Source: Devosia sp.
GTDB taxonomy: Bacteria; Pseudomonadota; Alphaproteobacteria; Rhizobiales; Devosiaceae
Length of the DNA stretch: 64,000 nucleotides
Direction: 5' to 3'
NCBI RefSeq assembly: GCF_024707125.1
Contig: NZ_JANQAH010000009.1
Span: forward strand, 186,001 to 250,000
Below are positions 18,557-29,087 of this stretch, piece after piece. A program made the position numbers and the translations under genes. Below the pieces are notes generated by a model, which did not search any database, was not told the origin of the DNA, and saw only the letters and a list, made by a program, of their open reading frames with translations. How positions within the stretch are numbered: the stretch's first letter is position 1; the number at the start of each line of letters is the position of its first letter.

Positions 18557-19540
18557 ATGTTCAACGCCTTCCGCACCTTTGTTCTCATCGCGGCCATGAC
18601 CGCCTTGTTCATGGTGGTCGGCTATTTCATCGGCGGCACCGGCGGCATGATGATTGCCCTGCTTTTTGCAGCCGGCACCAATCTCTTTGCCTACTGGAAC
18701 TCGGACAAGGTCGTGCTGCGCATGCAGAACGCCGTTCCGGTGGAACGCTCCCGCGTGCCCGAGCTCTATGACATGGTCGACACGCTCTCCAAGCGCGCCG
18801 GCATCCCGACGCCGGCCGTCTATGTCATCCAGTCCGACCAGCCCAACGCTTTTGCAACGGGCCGTAATCCGCAAAACGCCGCCGTGGCCGTCTCGACCGG
18901 CCTTCTGCGCCAACTCGAAACGCGCGAAGTCGCCGGCGTCGTCGCCCACGAACTGGCCCATATCCGCTCGCGCGACACGCTGACCATGACGATCACGGCA
19001 ACGCTGGCCGGTGCCGTTTCGGCCCTTGCCCAGTTCGGCCTCTTCTTTGGTGGCAGCAATAACAGGGACAATCCGCTCGGCGGCATCGGCGCGCTGCTGA
19101 TGGTTTTCCTCGCCCCCGTCGCGGCCATGATGGTGCAGATGGCGGTCAGCCGCACTCGCGAATATGAAGCCGACAAGGACGGCGCCGAAATCTCCGGCGA
19201 TCCTCTTGCCCTCGCCTCGGCGCTCAACAAGATCGCGACCCTGGCCGGTCGCCAGGTCAATGTCGCGGCCGAGCGCAACCCGGCCATGGCCCATATGTAC
19301 ATCATCAACCCGCTCTCGGGCGCCCGGATGGACAATCTCTTTTCCACCCACCCCGATACTGGCAACCGTATCGCCGCCTTGCAGAGGCTTGCAGGCGAGA
19401 TGCGCGTGGACGATAAGGGCCGCAGACCCGCGCCCCGCCCGCAGACCGCTTCCAGCGGTCGCGATACCGGTGGCGGCTGGCGGGTGCCGAGCGCAGGCCG
19501 TGGCGAAGACGATAGCGGCGTGCGCGGTCCATGGGGATAG
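18557..19540 (+). CDS. htpX: Membrane zinc metalloprotease HtpX (M48B)
   Basis: 327 residues from the ATG at 18557 (a TTG just before it is also in frame; AAGGG lies upstream). Two N-terminal membrane segments (about 6-25 and 30-50) precede the zinc motif HELAH in [14 protein letters not shown], and a second pair of hydrophobic segments follows it. The downstream Glu ligand is in [15 protein letters not shown]. The Pro/Arg-rich tail (280-327) is longer than in E. coli HtpX. It degrades misfolded inner-membrane proteins. CTTGCAG and CATAAT upstream could be a weak heat-shock-type promoter, but the fit is poor. Confidence 0.95.
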   Translation: MFNAFRTFVLIAAMTALFMVVGYFIGGTGGMMIALLFAAGTNLFAYWNSDKVVLRMQNAVPVERSRVPELYDMVDTLSKRAGIPTPAVYVIQSDQPNAFATGRNPQNAAVAVSTGLLRQLETREVAGVVAHELAHIRSRDTLTMTITATLAGAVSALAQFGLFFGGSNNRDNPLGGIGALLMVFLAPVAAMMVQMAVSRTREYEADKDGAEISGDPLALASALNKIATLAGRQVNVAAERNPAMAHMYIINPLSGARMDNLFSTHPDTGNRIAALQRLAGEMRVDDKGRRPAPRPQTASSGRDTGGGWRVPSAGRGEDDSGVRGPWG

Positions 19541-19585
19541 ATGTGTCGTGCGGTTTCCCGTTCAGCGACGCAAAGAGAGTGCTGA

Positions 19586-20887
19586 TTGAGCAAAAAACCT
19601 GATCCGGCTGGCCTTGGCCTGCGTCTCATTGCCGCCCAGAGGCTTCGCGCCGTTCTGGGCGGCGAGCATTTTGTGCCCCTGTCGGCGGCCGAATTGCCCG
19701 ATGGCCGCGATCGCTCGCTCGCCAACCGCCTGATCAACACCGCCCTGCGCCGCCAGGGCCAGATCAACCTGATGATTGCAGAACTGCTCGAAAAGGGCAT
19801 GCCGGCAAAGTCGGGGACCTTTGAAGCCGTGCTGCGCCTGTCGCTGGCCCAGCTGGTTTTCCTGCCCGATATCGGCGCTCATAGTGCCCTGTTCCTCGCC
19901 GTCGAAGCGACCAAGCGCGATGCCAAGGCGCGGCACCTTTCGGGCCTGATGAACGCCGTCTTGCGCCGTGCCCAGGCCAATTCGGCCCGCTATGGCCTGC
20001 TCGAAGACGATCTTCTGCTCCCCGAAACCTTCCGTCGGAAGTGGGAAGCCGCCTATGGCGCCGACGCGGTTGCCCGCTTTGTCGATGGCCTCGTCGATGG
20101 CGCCCCGCTCGATCTCACTCTCAAGGATGAGGACCCGGCGCTGGTCGAAGCGCTGGGCGGCGACAAGCTCATTGCTGACTCCATCCGCGTCGAAACCCGC
20201 GATCGCCCCGTCGACGCCCTGCCCTTTTATGACGAGGGCCGCTGGTGGGTACAGGACGTGTCCTCCGCCCTGCCCGCCCGTCTTCTCGCCGCCAAGGCTG
20301 GTGGCACCGTGCTCGACCTATGCGCCGCGCCCGGCGGCAAGACGGCTCAGCTGGCAAAGGCCGGCTATGTCGTGACCGCGCTCGATAGCGACGGCACAAG
20401 GCTTGAACGCCTCAAGACCAATATGCAGCGTCTGGGCTACGAGCCCACCGTGATCGAAGCCGACGCAACGAGTTACATCGCAGCCGAACCATTTGACGGC
20501 ATTTTGCTGGACGCGCCCTGTTCGGCCACCGGCACCTTCCGTCGTCACCCCGAAGTTCTCTGGCACCGCAATGCCGCAGATATCGAGGGCCGGGTAAAAC
20601 TGCAGCAAGGCATCTTTGCCCGCGCCGTGAAGAACCTCGCGCCCGGCGGGAGCCTTGTCTATTGCGTCTGTTCGCTCGAGCCCGAAGAGGGCGAGGCCAT
20701 CGTGGATTGGGCCCTGAAAGCCTTCCACAACCTCGAACTCCACCCCATTGCCCCGAGCGAACTTCCCGGCCTCGAAGACGCCGTCACGCCGGCCGGTTTG
20801 GTCCGCACCCTGCCCTCAATGGCGCCCAATGGCGTCGAAGGCGGCATGGATGGTTTCTTTGTGGCGCGTTTCCGGCGCAAGCCCTAG
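19586..20887 (+). CDS. rsmB: 16S rRNA m5C methyltransferase RsmB (NusB plus methyltransferase domains)
   Basis: 433 residues, starting at a TTG with AAAGAGAG upstream. The N-terminal NusB-like RNA-binding domain (about 1-140) contains LSGLMNAVLRR. The C-terminal SAM domain carries VLDLCAAPGGKTAQLA, DAPCSATGTFRRHPE with the PC catalytic motif, and the second catalytic Cys in SLVYCVCSLEPEEGE. It methylates C967 of 16S rRNA in E. coli. The gene follows htpX by 45 bases on the same strand. Confidence 0.92.
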   Translation: MSKKPDPAGLGLRLIAAQRLRAVLGGEHFVPLSAAELPDGRDRSLANRLINTALRRQGQINLMIAELLEKGMPAKSGTFEAVLRLSLAQLVFLPDIGAHSALFLAVEATKRDAKARHLSGLMNAVLRRAQANSARYGLLEDDLLLPETFRRKWEAAYGADAVARFVDGLVDGAPLDLTLKDEDPALVEALGGDKLIADSIRVETRDRPVDALPFYDEGRWWVQDVSSALPARLLAAKAGGTVLDLCAAPGGKTAQLAKAGYVVTALDSDGTRLERLKTNMQRLGYEPTVIEADATSYIAAEPFDGILLDAPCSATGTFRRHPEVLWHRNAADIEGRVKLQQGIFARAVKNLAPGGSLVYCVCSLEPEEGEAIVDWALKAFHNLELHPIAPSELPGLEDAVTPAGLVRTLPSMAPNGVEGGMDGFFVARFRRKP

Positions 20888-20896
20888 CTTGTCGCC

Positions 20897-20919
20897 GGCG
20901 CAACCGTTAGGTTGTCGCC
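20897..20919 (+). terminator. Hairpin after rsmB
   Basis: GGCG.CAACC-GTTA-GGTTG.CGCC, nine bases past the stop, with no U-run. It is a possible weak terminator or mRNA 3' end. The remaining 190 bases before the heparinase gene show nothing else I can name. Confidence 0.4.
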
Positions 20920-21112
20920 AGCGGGCGAGCTAAGTCTGTGAGGGGCGAAGTTTTCCAGCGCGAAATCTATCCCCGGCTGGGCAAATCACGGCAAATTCAC
21001 TAGACGCTTCAACATCGAGCGGCCGATGCCGCGTCTTGGAAGGTTCAATCTCGGTGGATTTTGAGGGCAGCGACCGACCTGCCCGCGTAGGTTTTTCGCG
21101 CGGAGGCAGAAG

Positions 21113-22738
21113 TTGAGCGGGCGGTTCGGTGCGACCTCCCGGCGCTTCGGATTGCGCCTTGCCGATGCCATCGTGACCACGCGGCTTATCCGCTGGACCT
21201 GGCAGGGCCTAGCCGAGCAGGGTTATAAGGGCGAACTCCCCGAATTCCGGCCCACCGACCGAGACGCAGTCCGCGAAATGATGTCGGGGCGCTACCTGCT
21301 GGCCTCCAAACTTATCGAAACCGGCGGCACCTCGCCCTTTTCCATCGATGTCGATTTCCCCGACTGGTGGAACAATCTGCAGAGCTTTTCCTGGCTCCGG
21401 CATTTCCGCGATGTGCGCGATCCCGGCGAAAAGCTCTTTGCCCGCACGCTGGTGCTCGACTGGATAGGACGCGAAGGAAAGTTCGATCCGGAAAGCTGGT
21501 CGCTGCCGCTGACCGGCCAGCGCGTGCTCAACTGGCTCCGCCACCTGCCGCTGCTTCTCGATGGCGCGACGCCTGATCAAGCAAAGACTCTGCAACGCAG
21601 CCTCGGTACGCAGGTGCAAAGTCTTCGCGTCCGCGGAAAGCTCGCGACCGATCCTGTCGACCGGCTCTTTGCCGCCATGGGCATTTTGGGCGCCGAACTC
21701 TGCGAGCCGGAAGACTCGGCCGATGTCGAAGCGCGCCTCATACAGCTCGACGCAGCCCTTGCCGAACAGCTTGATGAAGAGGGCCTCCACAAGAGCCGCA
21801 ATCCGCGCATCCAGCTTAATCTCTTGGTCGAGCTTTCGAGCCTGCGGCAGGCCGCCAACCGCCACGGCAGCCCGACCTTCGCTTCGCTCTCCAATCGCAT
21901 CGATCGCATGCACGAAGCGCTCGACGCCGTTACCCTGTCGAGCGGCGAACTTGCCTATTTCAACGGCTGCGGACAGGTGCCGCATGACGTGCTGGTCGCC
22001 GTTCAGGCCAATGGCCCAACCCCGGCGCGGCGTTCGCGGATTCTCGGTGGCTACGGCATTCTGCGCAGCGGCCGCGCCGTCGTCATCGCCGATTCAGGCC
22101 TGCGCCCGGAGCCGGGTTTCGATGCCGAAGCCCATGCCGGCGCCCTCGCCTTCGAATTTTCTCATGGCAGCGAGCTTATTCTCGGCTCCTGCGGCCCCGC
22201 CCCGTCGGACATGCCGGAAACGCGCGATCTCTTCCGCCAGGCCATCGCCCATTCCTCGCCCACCATCGAGGACGAAGACGCCTTCGTGCCCCCCAAGGGA
22301 TTTCGTGCAAAGCCGCCCGCCGTGCCCGATATGGAACTGGTGCCAGCCGAGCACATGATGGCCGTCTCTTCCATCGGCTATGCCACCCGTTTTGGCGCCG
22401 AGATCGAGCGCCGGCTAACCCTGCTTGGTGATGGCACGACGCTGGTCGGGCAGGATCGGGTCATTGCCGAAGGCACGCCCGAGGGGCAGTTTTCCATCCG
22501 CTTCCACCTCGCCCCGGGCATTTCCGTTCATGCCCCGGTGGGAGAAGGCATGCGCCGGCTGACCCTGCCCAATGGCGAGGTCTGGAGCTTTCTTTGGGAA
22601 GGCGCGACCTTGCGCCAGGACGACAGCGTCCGCCAATCGGCCTATCTCGGTTTCAACCGCACCATCCAGCTCGTGCTCGAGGCCGATCTCGCCCCGGGCG
22701 TGGAAGTGGGCTGGATCCTGACGCGCGAACACGGTTGA
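21113..22738 (+). CDS. Heparinase II/III family protein
   Basis: 541 residues, starting at a TTG with GGAGG six bases upstream. The N-terminal alpha/alpha-toroid part (about 60-280) contains [18 protein letters not shown] and [10 protein letters not shown]. The C-terminal beta-sheet part (about 290-540) has FNGCGQ and [11 protein letters not shown]. Such proteins are polysaccharide-lyase relatives; in Hyphomicrobiales this gene commonly sits between rsmB and purH, and its substrate is unknown. No signal peptide is evident, which is odd for an extracellular lyase. The segment boundaries are estimates. Confidence 0.82.
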   Translation: MSGRFGATSRRFGLRLADAIVTTRLIRWTWQGLAEQGYKGELPEFRPTDRDAVREMMSGRYLLASKLIETGGTSPFSIDVDFPDWWNNLQSFSWLRHFRDVRDPGEKLFARTLVLDWIGREGKFDPESWSLPLTGQRVLNWLRHLPLLLDGATPDQAKTLQRSLGTQVQSLRVRGKLATDPVDRLFAAMGILGAELCEPEDSADVEARLIQLDAALAEQLDEEGLHKSRNPRIQLNLLVELSSLRQAANRHGSPTFASLSNRIDRMHEALDAVTLSSGELAYFNGCGQVPHDVLVAVQANGPTPARRSRILGGYGILRSGRAVVIADSGLRPEPGFDAEAHAGALAFEFSHGSELILGSCGPAPSDMPETRDLFRQAIAHSSPTIEDEDAFVPPKGFRAKPPAVPDMELVPAEHMMAVSSIGYATRFGAEIERRLTLLGDGTTLVGQDRVIAEGTPEGQFSIRFHLAPGISVHAPVGEGMRRLTLPNGEVWSFLWEGATLRQDDSVRQSAYLGFNRTIQLVLEADLAPGVEVGWILTREHG

Positions 22739-22805
22739 GCTTGGACTCCGCGGCCCGTTCGTGCTAGCGGAGCCGCGAAATCTCCTCCAATGCGAGCAAA
22801 AACTC

Positions 22806-24389
22806 ATGGGCAAGACGGTCACGGTCGGGCGGGCACTGCTTTCGGTATTCGACAAATCGGGAATGGCGGATTTTGCCCGCGGGCTTTCCGAAGCCGGTGT
22901 GGAGCTGGTTTCGACCGGCGGTACGCACAAGTTGATTTCCGAAACCGGCCTGCCGGTGCGCGAGATTTCCGACCTGACCGGCTTTCCCGAAATGATGGAT
23001 GGCCGCGTCAAGACGCTGCATCCAAAAGTGCATGGCGGCCTGCTCTCGGTTCGTGACAATCCCGAGCACAAGGCGAGCATGGACGAACACGAGATCGGCC
23101 CCATCGATCTCGTTGCCGTTAATCTCTACCCGTTTGAAAAGACGGTCGCCTCCGGCGCCTCGTATGACGAGATAATCGAGAACATCGACATTGGCGGCCC
23201 CGCCATGGTGCGTTCGGCGGCCAAGAACCACGCCTATGTGACCGTGGTCGTCGACCCCGCCGACTATCCGGCAATTCTGGAAGCCATCCGCAATGGCGGC
23301 ATTCCCTACGAACTGCGCCAGAAACTCGCCGCCAAGGCCTATGCCCGCACCGCCGCCTACGACAGCGCGATCTCAAGCTGGTTCGCTAGGGAGATCGACT
23401 TTGCCGATGTGAACTATCGCAGCTTTGCCGGCACGCTGCGCGAAGTCATGCGCTATGGCGAAAACCCGCATCAGTGGGCTGCCTTCTACGGCACGGGCGA
23501 AAACCGCCCGGGCGTTGCGACCGCATCGCAGGTTCAGGGCAAGACGCTCTCCTACAATAATATCAACGACACTGACGCGGCCTTCGAACTGGTTTCCGAG
23601 TTCGACCCCAAGGAAACCGCTGCTGTCGCCATCATCAAGCACGCCAATCCCTGCGGCGTTGCCACCGGATCGAACCTGACCGAGGCCTACAAGAAGGCCC
23701 TGCGCACCGATCCGGTTTCCGCCTTTGGCGGCATTGTCGCCACCAATCGCGAAATCGACGCCGAGACGGCCACCGAGATCGTGAAGGTCTTCACCGAAGT
23801 GATCGTTGCTCCTTCCGCTACGCAGGAAGCGCAGGACATCATTGCTGCCAAGAAGAACCTGCGTCTTCTCCTCACCGGCGGCCTCGCTGATCCAAAGGCC
23901 GAAGGCTTGCAGGTCAAATCCGTGGCCGGTGGTCTGCTGGTTCAGAGCCGCGACAATCGCAATGTTGATGATTGCGAACTGAAGGTCGTCACCAAGCGCG
24001 CCCCGACCGAAGCGGAACTGGCTGACCTGAAACTCGCCGCCAAGGTCGCCAAGCACGTCAAATCCAATGCCATCATCTATGTGAAGGACGGCGCCACCGC
24101 CGGCATTGGCGCCGGCCAGATGAGCCGCGTGGACTCCGCCCGCGTTGCGCATCGCAAGTCGATCGACGCCGCCGAAGCTGCCGGCATCGAAGGCGCGCTG
24201 ACGGTCGGTTCGGTCGTCGCCTCCGACGCCTTCTTCCCCTTCGCCGATGGCCTTGAAGCCCTTGTCGCCGCCGGCGCCACGGCCGTCATCCAGCCCGGTG
24301 GCTCCATGCGTGACGACGAAGTCATCGCCGCCGCCGACGCTGCCGGCATCGCCATGGTTCTTACCGGCATGCGCCACTTCCGGCACTAG
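22806..24389 (+). CDS. purH: Bifunctional AICAR formyltransferase/IMP cyclohydrolase
   Basis: 527 residues from the ATG at 22806 ([19 protein letters not shown]); an upstream in-frame TTG is less likely. The N-terminal MGS-like cyclohydrolase domain (about 1-195) has STGGTHKLI and [16 protein letters not shown]. The C-terminal formyltransferase domain has the catalytic Lys-His region [11 protein letters not shown]. It performs the last two steps of IMP synthesis. It is complete and of normal length. Confidence 0.98.
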   Translation: MGKTVTVGRALLSVFDKSGMADFARGLSEAGVELVSTGGTHKLISETGLPVREISDLTGFPEMMDGRVKTLHPKVHGGLLSVRDNPEHKASMDEHEIGPIDLVAVNLYPFEKTVASGASYDEIIENIDIGGPAMVRSAAKNHAYVTVVVDPADYPAILEAIRNGGIPYELRQKLAAKAYARTAAYDSAISSWFAREIDFADVNYRSFAGTLREVMRYGENPHQWAAFYGTGENRPGVATASQVQGKTLSYNNINDTDAAFELVSEFDPKETAAVAIIKHANPCGVATGSNLTEAYKKALRTDPVSAFGGIVATNREIDAETATEIVKVFTEVIVAPSATQEAQDIIAAKKNLRLLLTGGLADPKAEGLQVKSVAGGLLVQSRDNRNVDDCELKVVTKRAPTEAELADLKLAAKVAKHVKSNAIIYVKDGATAGIGAGQMSRVDSARVAHRKSIDAAEAAGIEGALTVGSVVASDAFFPFADGLEALVAAGATAVIQPGGSMRDDEVIAAADAAGIAMVLTGMRHFRH

Positions 24390-24401
24390 GCAAACACGGT
24401 G

Positions 24402-24427
24402 CCGTGAGGGCCTAAACGCCCTCACGG
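24402..24427 (+). terminator. Hairpin after purH
   Basis: A perfect 10-bp stem, CCGTGAGGGC-CTAAAC-GCCCTCACGG, lies 13 bases after the purH stop. It is followed by TAAGACCTT rather than a U-run. Confidence 0.6.
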
Positions 24428-24496
24428 TAAGACCTTCTTGACGGGGTTCTGGCACTCTCTGCCCGCTCGGCATTTGGGCCGGCGCGAGGACCCTTC

Positions 24497-25852
24497 ATGC
24501 GGCTGGCCGTTCCAACCGATCTTTCTGCCCTGCTCTCCACCGGCCTTCTGCGCTCGGTGGGCTCGCTCGGCATCAAGGTCGCGACAGCCGGCCTCACCTA
24601 CATCACCTATGTCGTTCTCTCACGCACCCAGACCGAGAGCGAATATGGCCACTTTGCTTTTGGCCTCGCTTTGGCAACCGTGCTCGCCATTCTCGCCGGC
24701 ATGGGCCAGTCGACGGCCGTGCTGCGCCTCTGGCCCCAATTGCGTGCCAAAGGCGAAAACAGCGACGCTGAAACGGTGGTCGCAGCCGGTTCGGCCATCA
24801 CGATTGGCGCCAGCTTGATCCTTGCCGGGCTTCTTTGCGTTCTGGCCGTCGCCAGCATTCCCTTCCTGCCGCCGCGCGAAACCATCAATCATTTCATCGG
24901 CGCCGCCTTCCTTATCCTCCCCATGGCGCTGGCGGAGTACAATTCCTCGGTGCTGCGAGCGCAGGGATCGCTATGGACGGCCCTCTTACCGCGCGACATC
25001 GTCTGGCGCCTGGCCCTGCCTGCCGCGGTCATCGCGCTCTTTGCCGTCGGCATCGTTTTGAGCGGGCCCGATGCGCTGACGCTGTCGGCCGCTTTGCTAA
25101 TCGGCGCGCTGGTGCTGCAGACAAGCGTGGCGCTCAAGCGCAACTACACCATCCTCCCGCGTATCGCTCCCGTGCGCACCCATTGGCAGCGCTGGGGCAG
25201 CCTCAGCAACTGGATGCTGCTTGGCGCCCTCATCGAGACCTTTACGCTCAATGCCGACGTCATTCTCGTCGGCCTCATGCTCGATCTCGAAAGCTCCGGC
25301 CTCTATTTCAACGCCTTCCGCACCGCCGGGCTGATGACGCTTTTCACCTTCGCCATCGAACTGGTGATCGCCCCCATGGTGGCCGAGCACTACCATTCCG
25401 GCGCCATGCGAAAAGCCCAGGCCATTACCGCGCTCTGCGCCTGGGCGGGCTTTGTCTTCTCGCTCGTGATCTTTGCGCTGTTTTTGTTCTTCGGCGAATT
25501 CATCCTTTCCCTCTTCGGCCCCTCCTATGCCGAGGGCACGCTAGTCCTCCTTCTCCTCGCCTTTGGCCTCCTTTTCGATGCCGTCACCGGCCCCTCGAAG
25601 ATTGTCATGATGATGACCGGGCACGAGCGCGCCTATGTCGCCATCTTCGGCGCCATCATGGGCATCGGCTTTCTGGTGCAAATCGCCGTGATCCCGATCT
25701 GGGGCATTGTTGGCGCCGCTGCGGTCAATATGGGCGCCCGCATTCTAGCCCAGATCGCCATAGCCCTCTGGTGCCGCTACCGCATCGGCCTCGATACCAG
25801 TCTTCTGGGCGCCCTCGCCGTCAGCCGTTTACGCGACGCCTCGGCAAACTGA
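24497..25852 (+). CDS. Polysaccharide/lipid-carrier flippase-like membrane protein (MOP superfamily)
   Basis: 451 residues with about 12-14 hydrophobic segments, starting near residue 15. The overall layout (SLGIKVATAGLTYITYVVLSR near the N-terminus, a glycine-poor central loop, PSKIVMMMTGHERAY in segment 10-11) matches Wzx-like lipopolysaccharide flippases of the MOP superfamily. These move undecaprenyl-linked sugars across the inner membrane. No glycosyltransferases surround it, so it is an orphan. MurJ is unlikely because the length is shorter and the MurJ signatures are absent. Confidence 0.75.
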   Translation: MRLAVPTDLSALLSTGLLRSVGSLGIKVATAGLTYITYVVLSRTQTESEYGHFAFGLALATVLAILAGMGQSTAVLRLWPQLRAKGENSDAETVVAAGSAITIGASLILAGLLCVLAVASIPFLPPRETINHFIGAAFLILPMALAEYNSSVLRAQGSLWTALLPRDIVWRLALPAAVIALFAVGIVLSGPDALTLSAALLIGALVLQTSVALKRNYTILPRIAPVRTHWQRWGSLSNWMLLGALIETFTLNADVILVGLMLDLESSGLYFNAFRTAGLMTLFTFAIELVIAPMVAEHYHSGAMRKAQAITALCAWAGFVFSLVIFALFLFFGEFILSLFGPSYAEGTLVLLLLAFGLLFDAVTGPSKIVMMMTGHERAYVAIFGAIMGIGFLVQIAVIPIWGIVGAAAVNMGARILAQIAIALWCRYRIGLDTSLLGALAVSRLRDASAN

Positions 25853-25896
25853 TTTCGGCAAGAGCGTACCCAAGAGTACGGTTGTTCTTGACCCAA

Positions 25897-25912
25897 AAGC
25901 CCCTCTGGGCTT
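25897..25912 (+). terminator. Small hairpin after the flippase gene
   Basis: AAGCCC/GGGCTT stem 45 bases past the stop, followed by AGAACC. A weak terminator at best; it also lies 45 bases before leuC. Confidence 0.35.
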
Positions 25913-25956
25913 AGAACCAATCCAAACTTCCATTCCTGCCCCTCGGAACAAGACGA

Positions 25957-27363
25957 ATGACCAAGGCCCGCACGCTTTACGACAAGATCTGGGACGACCA
26001 TCTGGTTCAGAACAATCCGGACGGCACGAGCCTTCTCTACATCGACCGCCACCTCGTCCACGAAGTGACGAGCCCGCAGGCTTTTGAGGGCCTGCGCATA
26101 AACGGTCGCAAGGTCCGTCATCCCGAGCGCACACTGGCCGTGGTTGATCACAACGTTCCGACCACCGATCGTTCGCTGCCCAACCCGGACCCGGAAAGCG
26201 CGATCCAGATCGAGACGCTGGCCGAAAACACCCGCGATTTCGGCATCGAATATTACGACCCCTTCGACAAGCGTCAGGGCGTCGTCCACATCGTCGGCCC
26301 CGAACAGGGCTTTACCCTGCCGGGCATGACCATCGTTTGCGGTGACTCACACACCTCCACCCACGGTGCCTTCGGCGCCCTGGCCCACGGCATCGGCACC
26401 TCCGAAGTGGAACACGTTCTGGCCACCCAGACGCTGATCCAGCAAAAAGCCAAGAACATGCTGGTGCGCGTGGACGGTCAGCTGCCGCCCGGCGTCACCG
26501 CCAAGGACATCATCCTCGCCATCATCGGTGAAATCGGTACGGCCGGCGGCAATGGCCACGTGATCGAGTTTGCGGGCGAAGCCATCCGCTCCCTCTCGAT
26601 GGAAGGCCGCATGACGGTCTGCAACATGACCATCGAAGGCGGCGCCCGCGCCGGCCTGATCGCGCCCGACGAAACGACCTTTGCCTATGTGAAGGACCGT
26701 CCACGCGCGCCCAAGGGCGAAGCGTTCGATATGGCCGTCGACTATTGGAAGACCCTCTATACCGACGAAGGCGCACACTACGACAAGGTCGTCATCCTCG
26801 ACGCCGCAAAACTGCCGCCCATCGTTTCCTGGGGTTCTTCACCGGAAGACGTCATTTCGGTTCAGGGCGTCGTGCCCAATCCCGATGAAATCGCCGACGA
26901 GACCAAGCGTGCCTCAAAATGGCGTGCGCTCGACTATATGGGCTTAAAACCCGGCACCAAGATCACCGACATCAAGCTCGACCGTGTCTTTGTTGGTTCG
27001 TGCACCAATGGCCGTATCGAGGATCTGCGCGCTGCAGCCGCTGTCATTGGCGGTCGTAAGGTCGCGAGCCACGTCTCGGCCATGATCGTGCCGGGCTCGG
27101 GCCTCGTGAAGGCGCAGGCCGAGGAAGAAGGTCTCGACGTGATCTTCAAGGATGCCGGCTTTGAATGGCGCGAGCCGGGCTGCTCCATGTGCCTCGCCAT
27201 GAACCCGGACAAGCTCAAACCCGAGGAACGTTGCGCGTCGACCTCGAACCGCAATTTTGAAGGTCGCCAGGGCTTTAAGGGCCGCACGCACCTCGTTTCC
27301 CCCGCCATGGCTGCCGCTGCCGCCATTGCCGGCCACTTCGTCGATATTCGCGAGTGGAAGTAA
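25957..27363 (+). CDS. leuC: 3-isopropylmalate dehydratase large subunit
   Basis: 468 residues. The [4Fe-4S] ligands are visible as [11 protein letters not shown] and [11 protein letters not shown]. The aconitase-type [20 protein letters not shown] block is intact. With LeuD it isomerises 2-isopropylmalate to 3-isopropylmalate in leucine synthesis. LeuD and LeuB are encoded 11-13 kb away on the other strand, so the leu genes here do not form one operon. The stop overlaps the start of the metallopeptidase gene by ten bases. Confidence 0.98.
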   Translation: MTKARTLYDKIWDDHLVQNNPDGTSLLYIDRHLVHEVTSPQAFEGLRINGRKVRHPERTLAVVDHNVPTTDRSLPNPDPESAIQIETLAENTRDFGIEYYDPFDKRQGVVHIVGPEQGFTLPGMTIVCGDSHTSTHGAFGALAHGIGTSEVEHVLATQTLIQQKAKNMLVRVDGQLPPGVTAKDIILAIIGEIGTAGGNGHVIEFAGEAIRSLSMEGRMTVCNMTIEGGARAGLIAPDETTFAYVKDRPRAPKGEAFDMAVDYWKTLYTDEGAHYDKVVILDAAKLPPIVSWGSSPEDVISVQGVVPNPDEIADETKRASKWRALDYMGLKPGTKITDIKLDRVFVGSCTNGRIEDLRAAAAVIGGRKVASHVSAMIVPGSGLVKAQAEEEGLDVIFKDAGFEWREPGCSMCLAMNPDKLKPEERCASTSNRNFEGRQGFKGRTHLVSPAMAAAAAIAGHFVDIREWK

Positions 27364-27785
27364 AAGGCACCGACTGGTCGGGGCTTTATGCTCCGACCCT
27401 CGATGATTTCGAGGCCTTGGCGAGCCACGCGCTCGCCAACCTCCCCGAGCCCTTCAAGTCGCTCGCGGCCGATGTCACCTGTTCGGTGGCCGAATTTGCC
27501 GAAGACGACATTCTCGAACATTTCGAGATGGAAAGCCCGTTCGAACTGATGGGTCTTTTCACCGGCATCGGCCTCACCGAAGACGGCGCCGTGCCCCAGA
27601 CCGGGCAAATGCCCAATACGGTCTTCCTCTATCGCCGCGCCATTCTCGATTATTGGGCCGAGAATGACGACAATACGCTCGGCGAAGTCGTCACCCATGT
27701 TCTCATCCACGAACTCGGCCACCATTTTGGGTTTTCCGACGAGGACATGGAAGAGATCGAAGCCCGCGCCGACGCGGAAGACTGA
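27354..27785 (+). CDS. Small zincin-like metallopeptidase family protein
   Basis: 143 residues from a GTG that lies inside the end of leuC, so translation is probably coupled to it. The C-terminal [18 protein letters not shown] contains the HExxHxxG zinc motif followed by the family FSDDDM-type ending. [15 protein letters not shown] is the other conserved block. The family (PF06262) is cytoplasmic, its substrates are not known, and it is widely found in alphaproteobacteria. Confidence 0.85.
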   Translation: MEVKGTDWSGLYAPTLDDFEALASHALANLPEPFKSLAADVTCSVAEFAEDDILEHFEMESPFELMGLFTGIGLTEDGAVPQTGQMPNTVFLYRRAILDYWAENDDNTLGEVVTHVLIHELGHHFGFSDEDMEEIEARADAED

Positions 27786-27854
27786 CCGCGTTCCCTACCT
27801 GCTTGAAAAGGCATAGATTACCTCAAGCGCATCCAGCGCTTTCGGGGGAGTTTT

Positions 27855-28268
27855 ATGTCATTTCTTGCCGTCAATTGGCTGGCCGTCGTGCTGGCCACCG
27901 TCGCCAGCTTCGCCTTTGGCGCCGTCTGGTACATGAGCCTGTCCAAGCAATGGATGACCGCGCTTGGCAAGACCAGGGACCAGCTTGATCCCAGCTATAC
28001 GCCGTTCATCTGGTCGGTCGCCGTCGAATTCGTCATGGCTTATTTCATTGCGCTCTTCACCCCGGCCCTGATGGGCACGGTGGATATCGGCGCGGGCGCG
28101 CTGACGGGCTTTCTCTGCTGGTTCGGCTTCGTGCTCACCGTGATGATCATGAACCACCGCTATGAAGGCATGAAATGGTCGCTGACCCTGATCGACAGCG
28201 CCCATGTGCTGGGGGTGCTTGTCATTCAGGGCATTGTCATCGGCCTCTTCGGACCGGTCGCCGCCTAA
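27855..28268 (+). CDS. DUF1761 membrane protein
   Basis: 137 residues with four membrane segments (about 4-24, 52-72, 80-100 and 112-132). The ATG has GGGGGAG upstream. AVNWLAVVLATVASFAFGAVWY and WSLTLIDSAHVLG match the DUF1761 pattern. The function is not known. It follows the metallopeptidase gene by 69 bases and may be the last gene of the leuC transcript. Confidence 0.82.
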   Translation: MSFLAVNWLAVVLATVASFAFGAVWYMSLSKQWMTALGKTRDQLDPSYTPFIWSVAVEFVMAYFIALFTPALMGTVDIGAGALTGFLCWFGFVLTVMIMNHRYEGMKWSLTLIDSAHVLGVLVIQGIVIGLFGPVAA

Positions 28269-28278
28269 CCCTCACTGT

Positions 28279-28353
28279 GTCATTCCCGCGCAAGCGGGAA
28301 TCCCCGTTTTGGGCGCACAAACAAAGATCCCCGCTTTCGCGGGGATGACATCG
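28279..28353. repeat. Dispersed two-hairpin intergenic repeat, family C
   Basis: Palindromes ATTCCCGC-GCAA-GCGGGAAT (28282-28301) and ATCCCCGC-TTTC-GCGGGGAT (28327-28346) flanked by TGTCATT and GATGACATC. It has the same two-palindrome plan as families A and B but a different sequence; it is the only copy in this window. It may also act as terminator for the convergent genes on either side. Confidence 0.7.
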
Positions 28354-28383
28354 TGTCTTTGAATGATCTTGAAAGACTAAAAG

Positions 28384-29004
28384 TCAGCCTTCGGCCACGG
28401 CGGTCTGCGGTTCGCTGGGCGGCGCATATTTGCTGAGAAGCGGCAGCTGGCTCATCGAAAACAGCACCGTCAGCGGCATGACGCCCCAGACCTTGAAGGC
28501 GATCCAGATCTCGGTCGAAAAATTGCGCCAGAGCACTTCGTTGATCACGGCAAGCACGAAGAAGAAAATGCCCCAGTTGAGGGTCAGGCGCCACCAGCCC
28601 TCGGGCCGCAGCTTGTAGACCTCGCCAAAGACATATTTCAGCAGCGACTGGCCAAAGAGCAGGCCGCCGAGCAGGACCGAGCCGAAGAGCACATTGGTGA
28701 TGGTCGGCTTGATCTTGATAAAAGTGTCGTCCTGCAGCCAGAGCGTCAGCCCGCCAAAGACCAGCACCACGACGCCGGTGACCAGCGGCATGACGGCGAC
28801 CTTTTTGAGGATCAGCCAGGAGAGCAGCAGCGAGATCACCATGGCGCCCATGAACCAGGCGGTCGCGACAAAAATGTCGGCGCGCGCATTGGCGATGAAG
28901 AACACCACCAGCGGTCCTAGCTCCAAGGCGAGTTTGGTGATCTGCGGGCGCAGCTCGTCCCAATTGACGTCTGCTTCGGCTTTGTCGGTCATTGAACGTT
29001 CCAT
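28384..29004 (-). CDS. yciB: Inner-membrane spanning/septation protein YciB (IspZ)
   Basis: 206 residues from the ATG at 29004 (AGGA six bases upstream); the ATG at 28992 is a close alternative. About six membrane segments. The family blocks LELGPLVVFFIANARADIFVAT, KIKPTITNVLFGSVLLGGLLFG, and GWWRLTLNWGIFFF-VLAVINE-LWRN are present. In related bacteria it affects cell envelope integrity and division. It closes the dapF-mtaB-ftsY-yciB run on the minus strand, 83 bases after ftsY. Confidence 0.92.
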   Translation of the reverse strand: MERSMTDKAEADVNWDELRPQITKLALELGPLVVFFIANARADIFVATAWFMGAMVISLLLSWLILKKVAVMPLVTGVVVLVFGGLTLWLQDDTFIKIKPTITNVLFGSVLLGGLLFGQSLLKYVFGEVYKLRPEGWWRLTLNWGIFFFVLAVINEVLWRNFSTEIWIAFKVWGVMPLTVLFSMSQLPLLSKYAPPSEPQTAVAEG

Positions 29005-29087
29005 GGCGTATCCTGCCAATGTGATGGCATGAGCCACCTGATGCAAGCCGAATAGCCAGCAAGAGTGGTTAGATTTTGACCGAAACC

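Noticed and set aside
24390-25956. A surface-polysaccharide locus around the flippase
   Set aside because: No glycosyltransferase, polymerase or export gene is next to it; the neighbours are purH and leuC.
25853-25956. A leucine-rich leader peptide before leuC
   Set aside because: No short frame with a run of Leu codons and a stop was found; only small hairpins are present.
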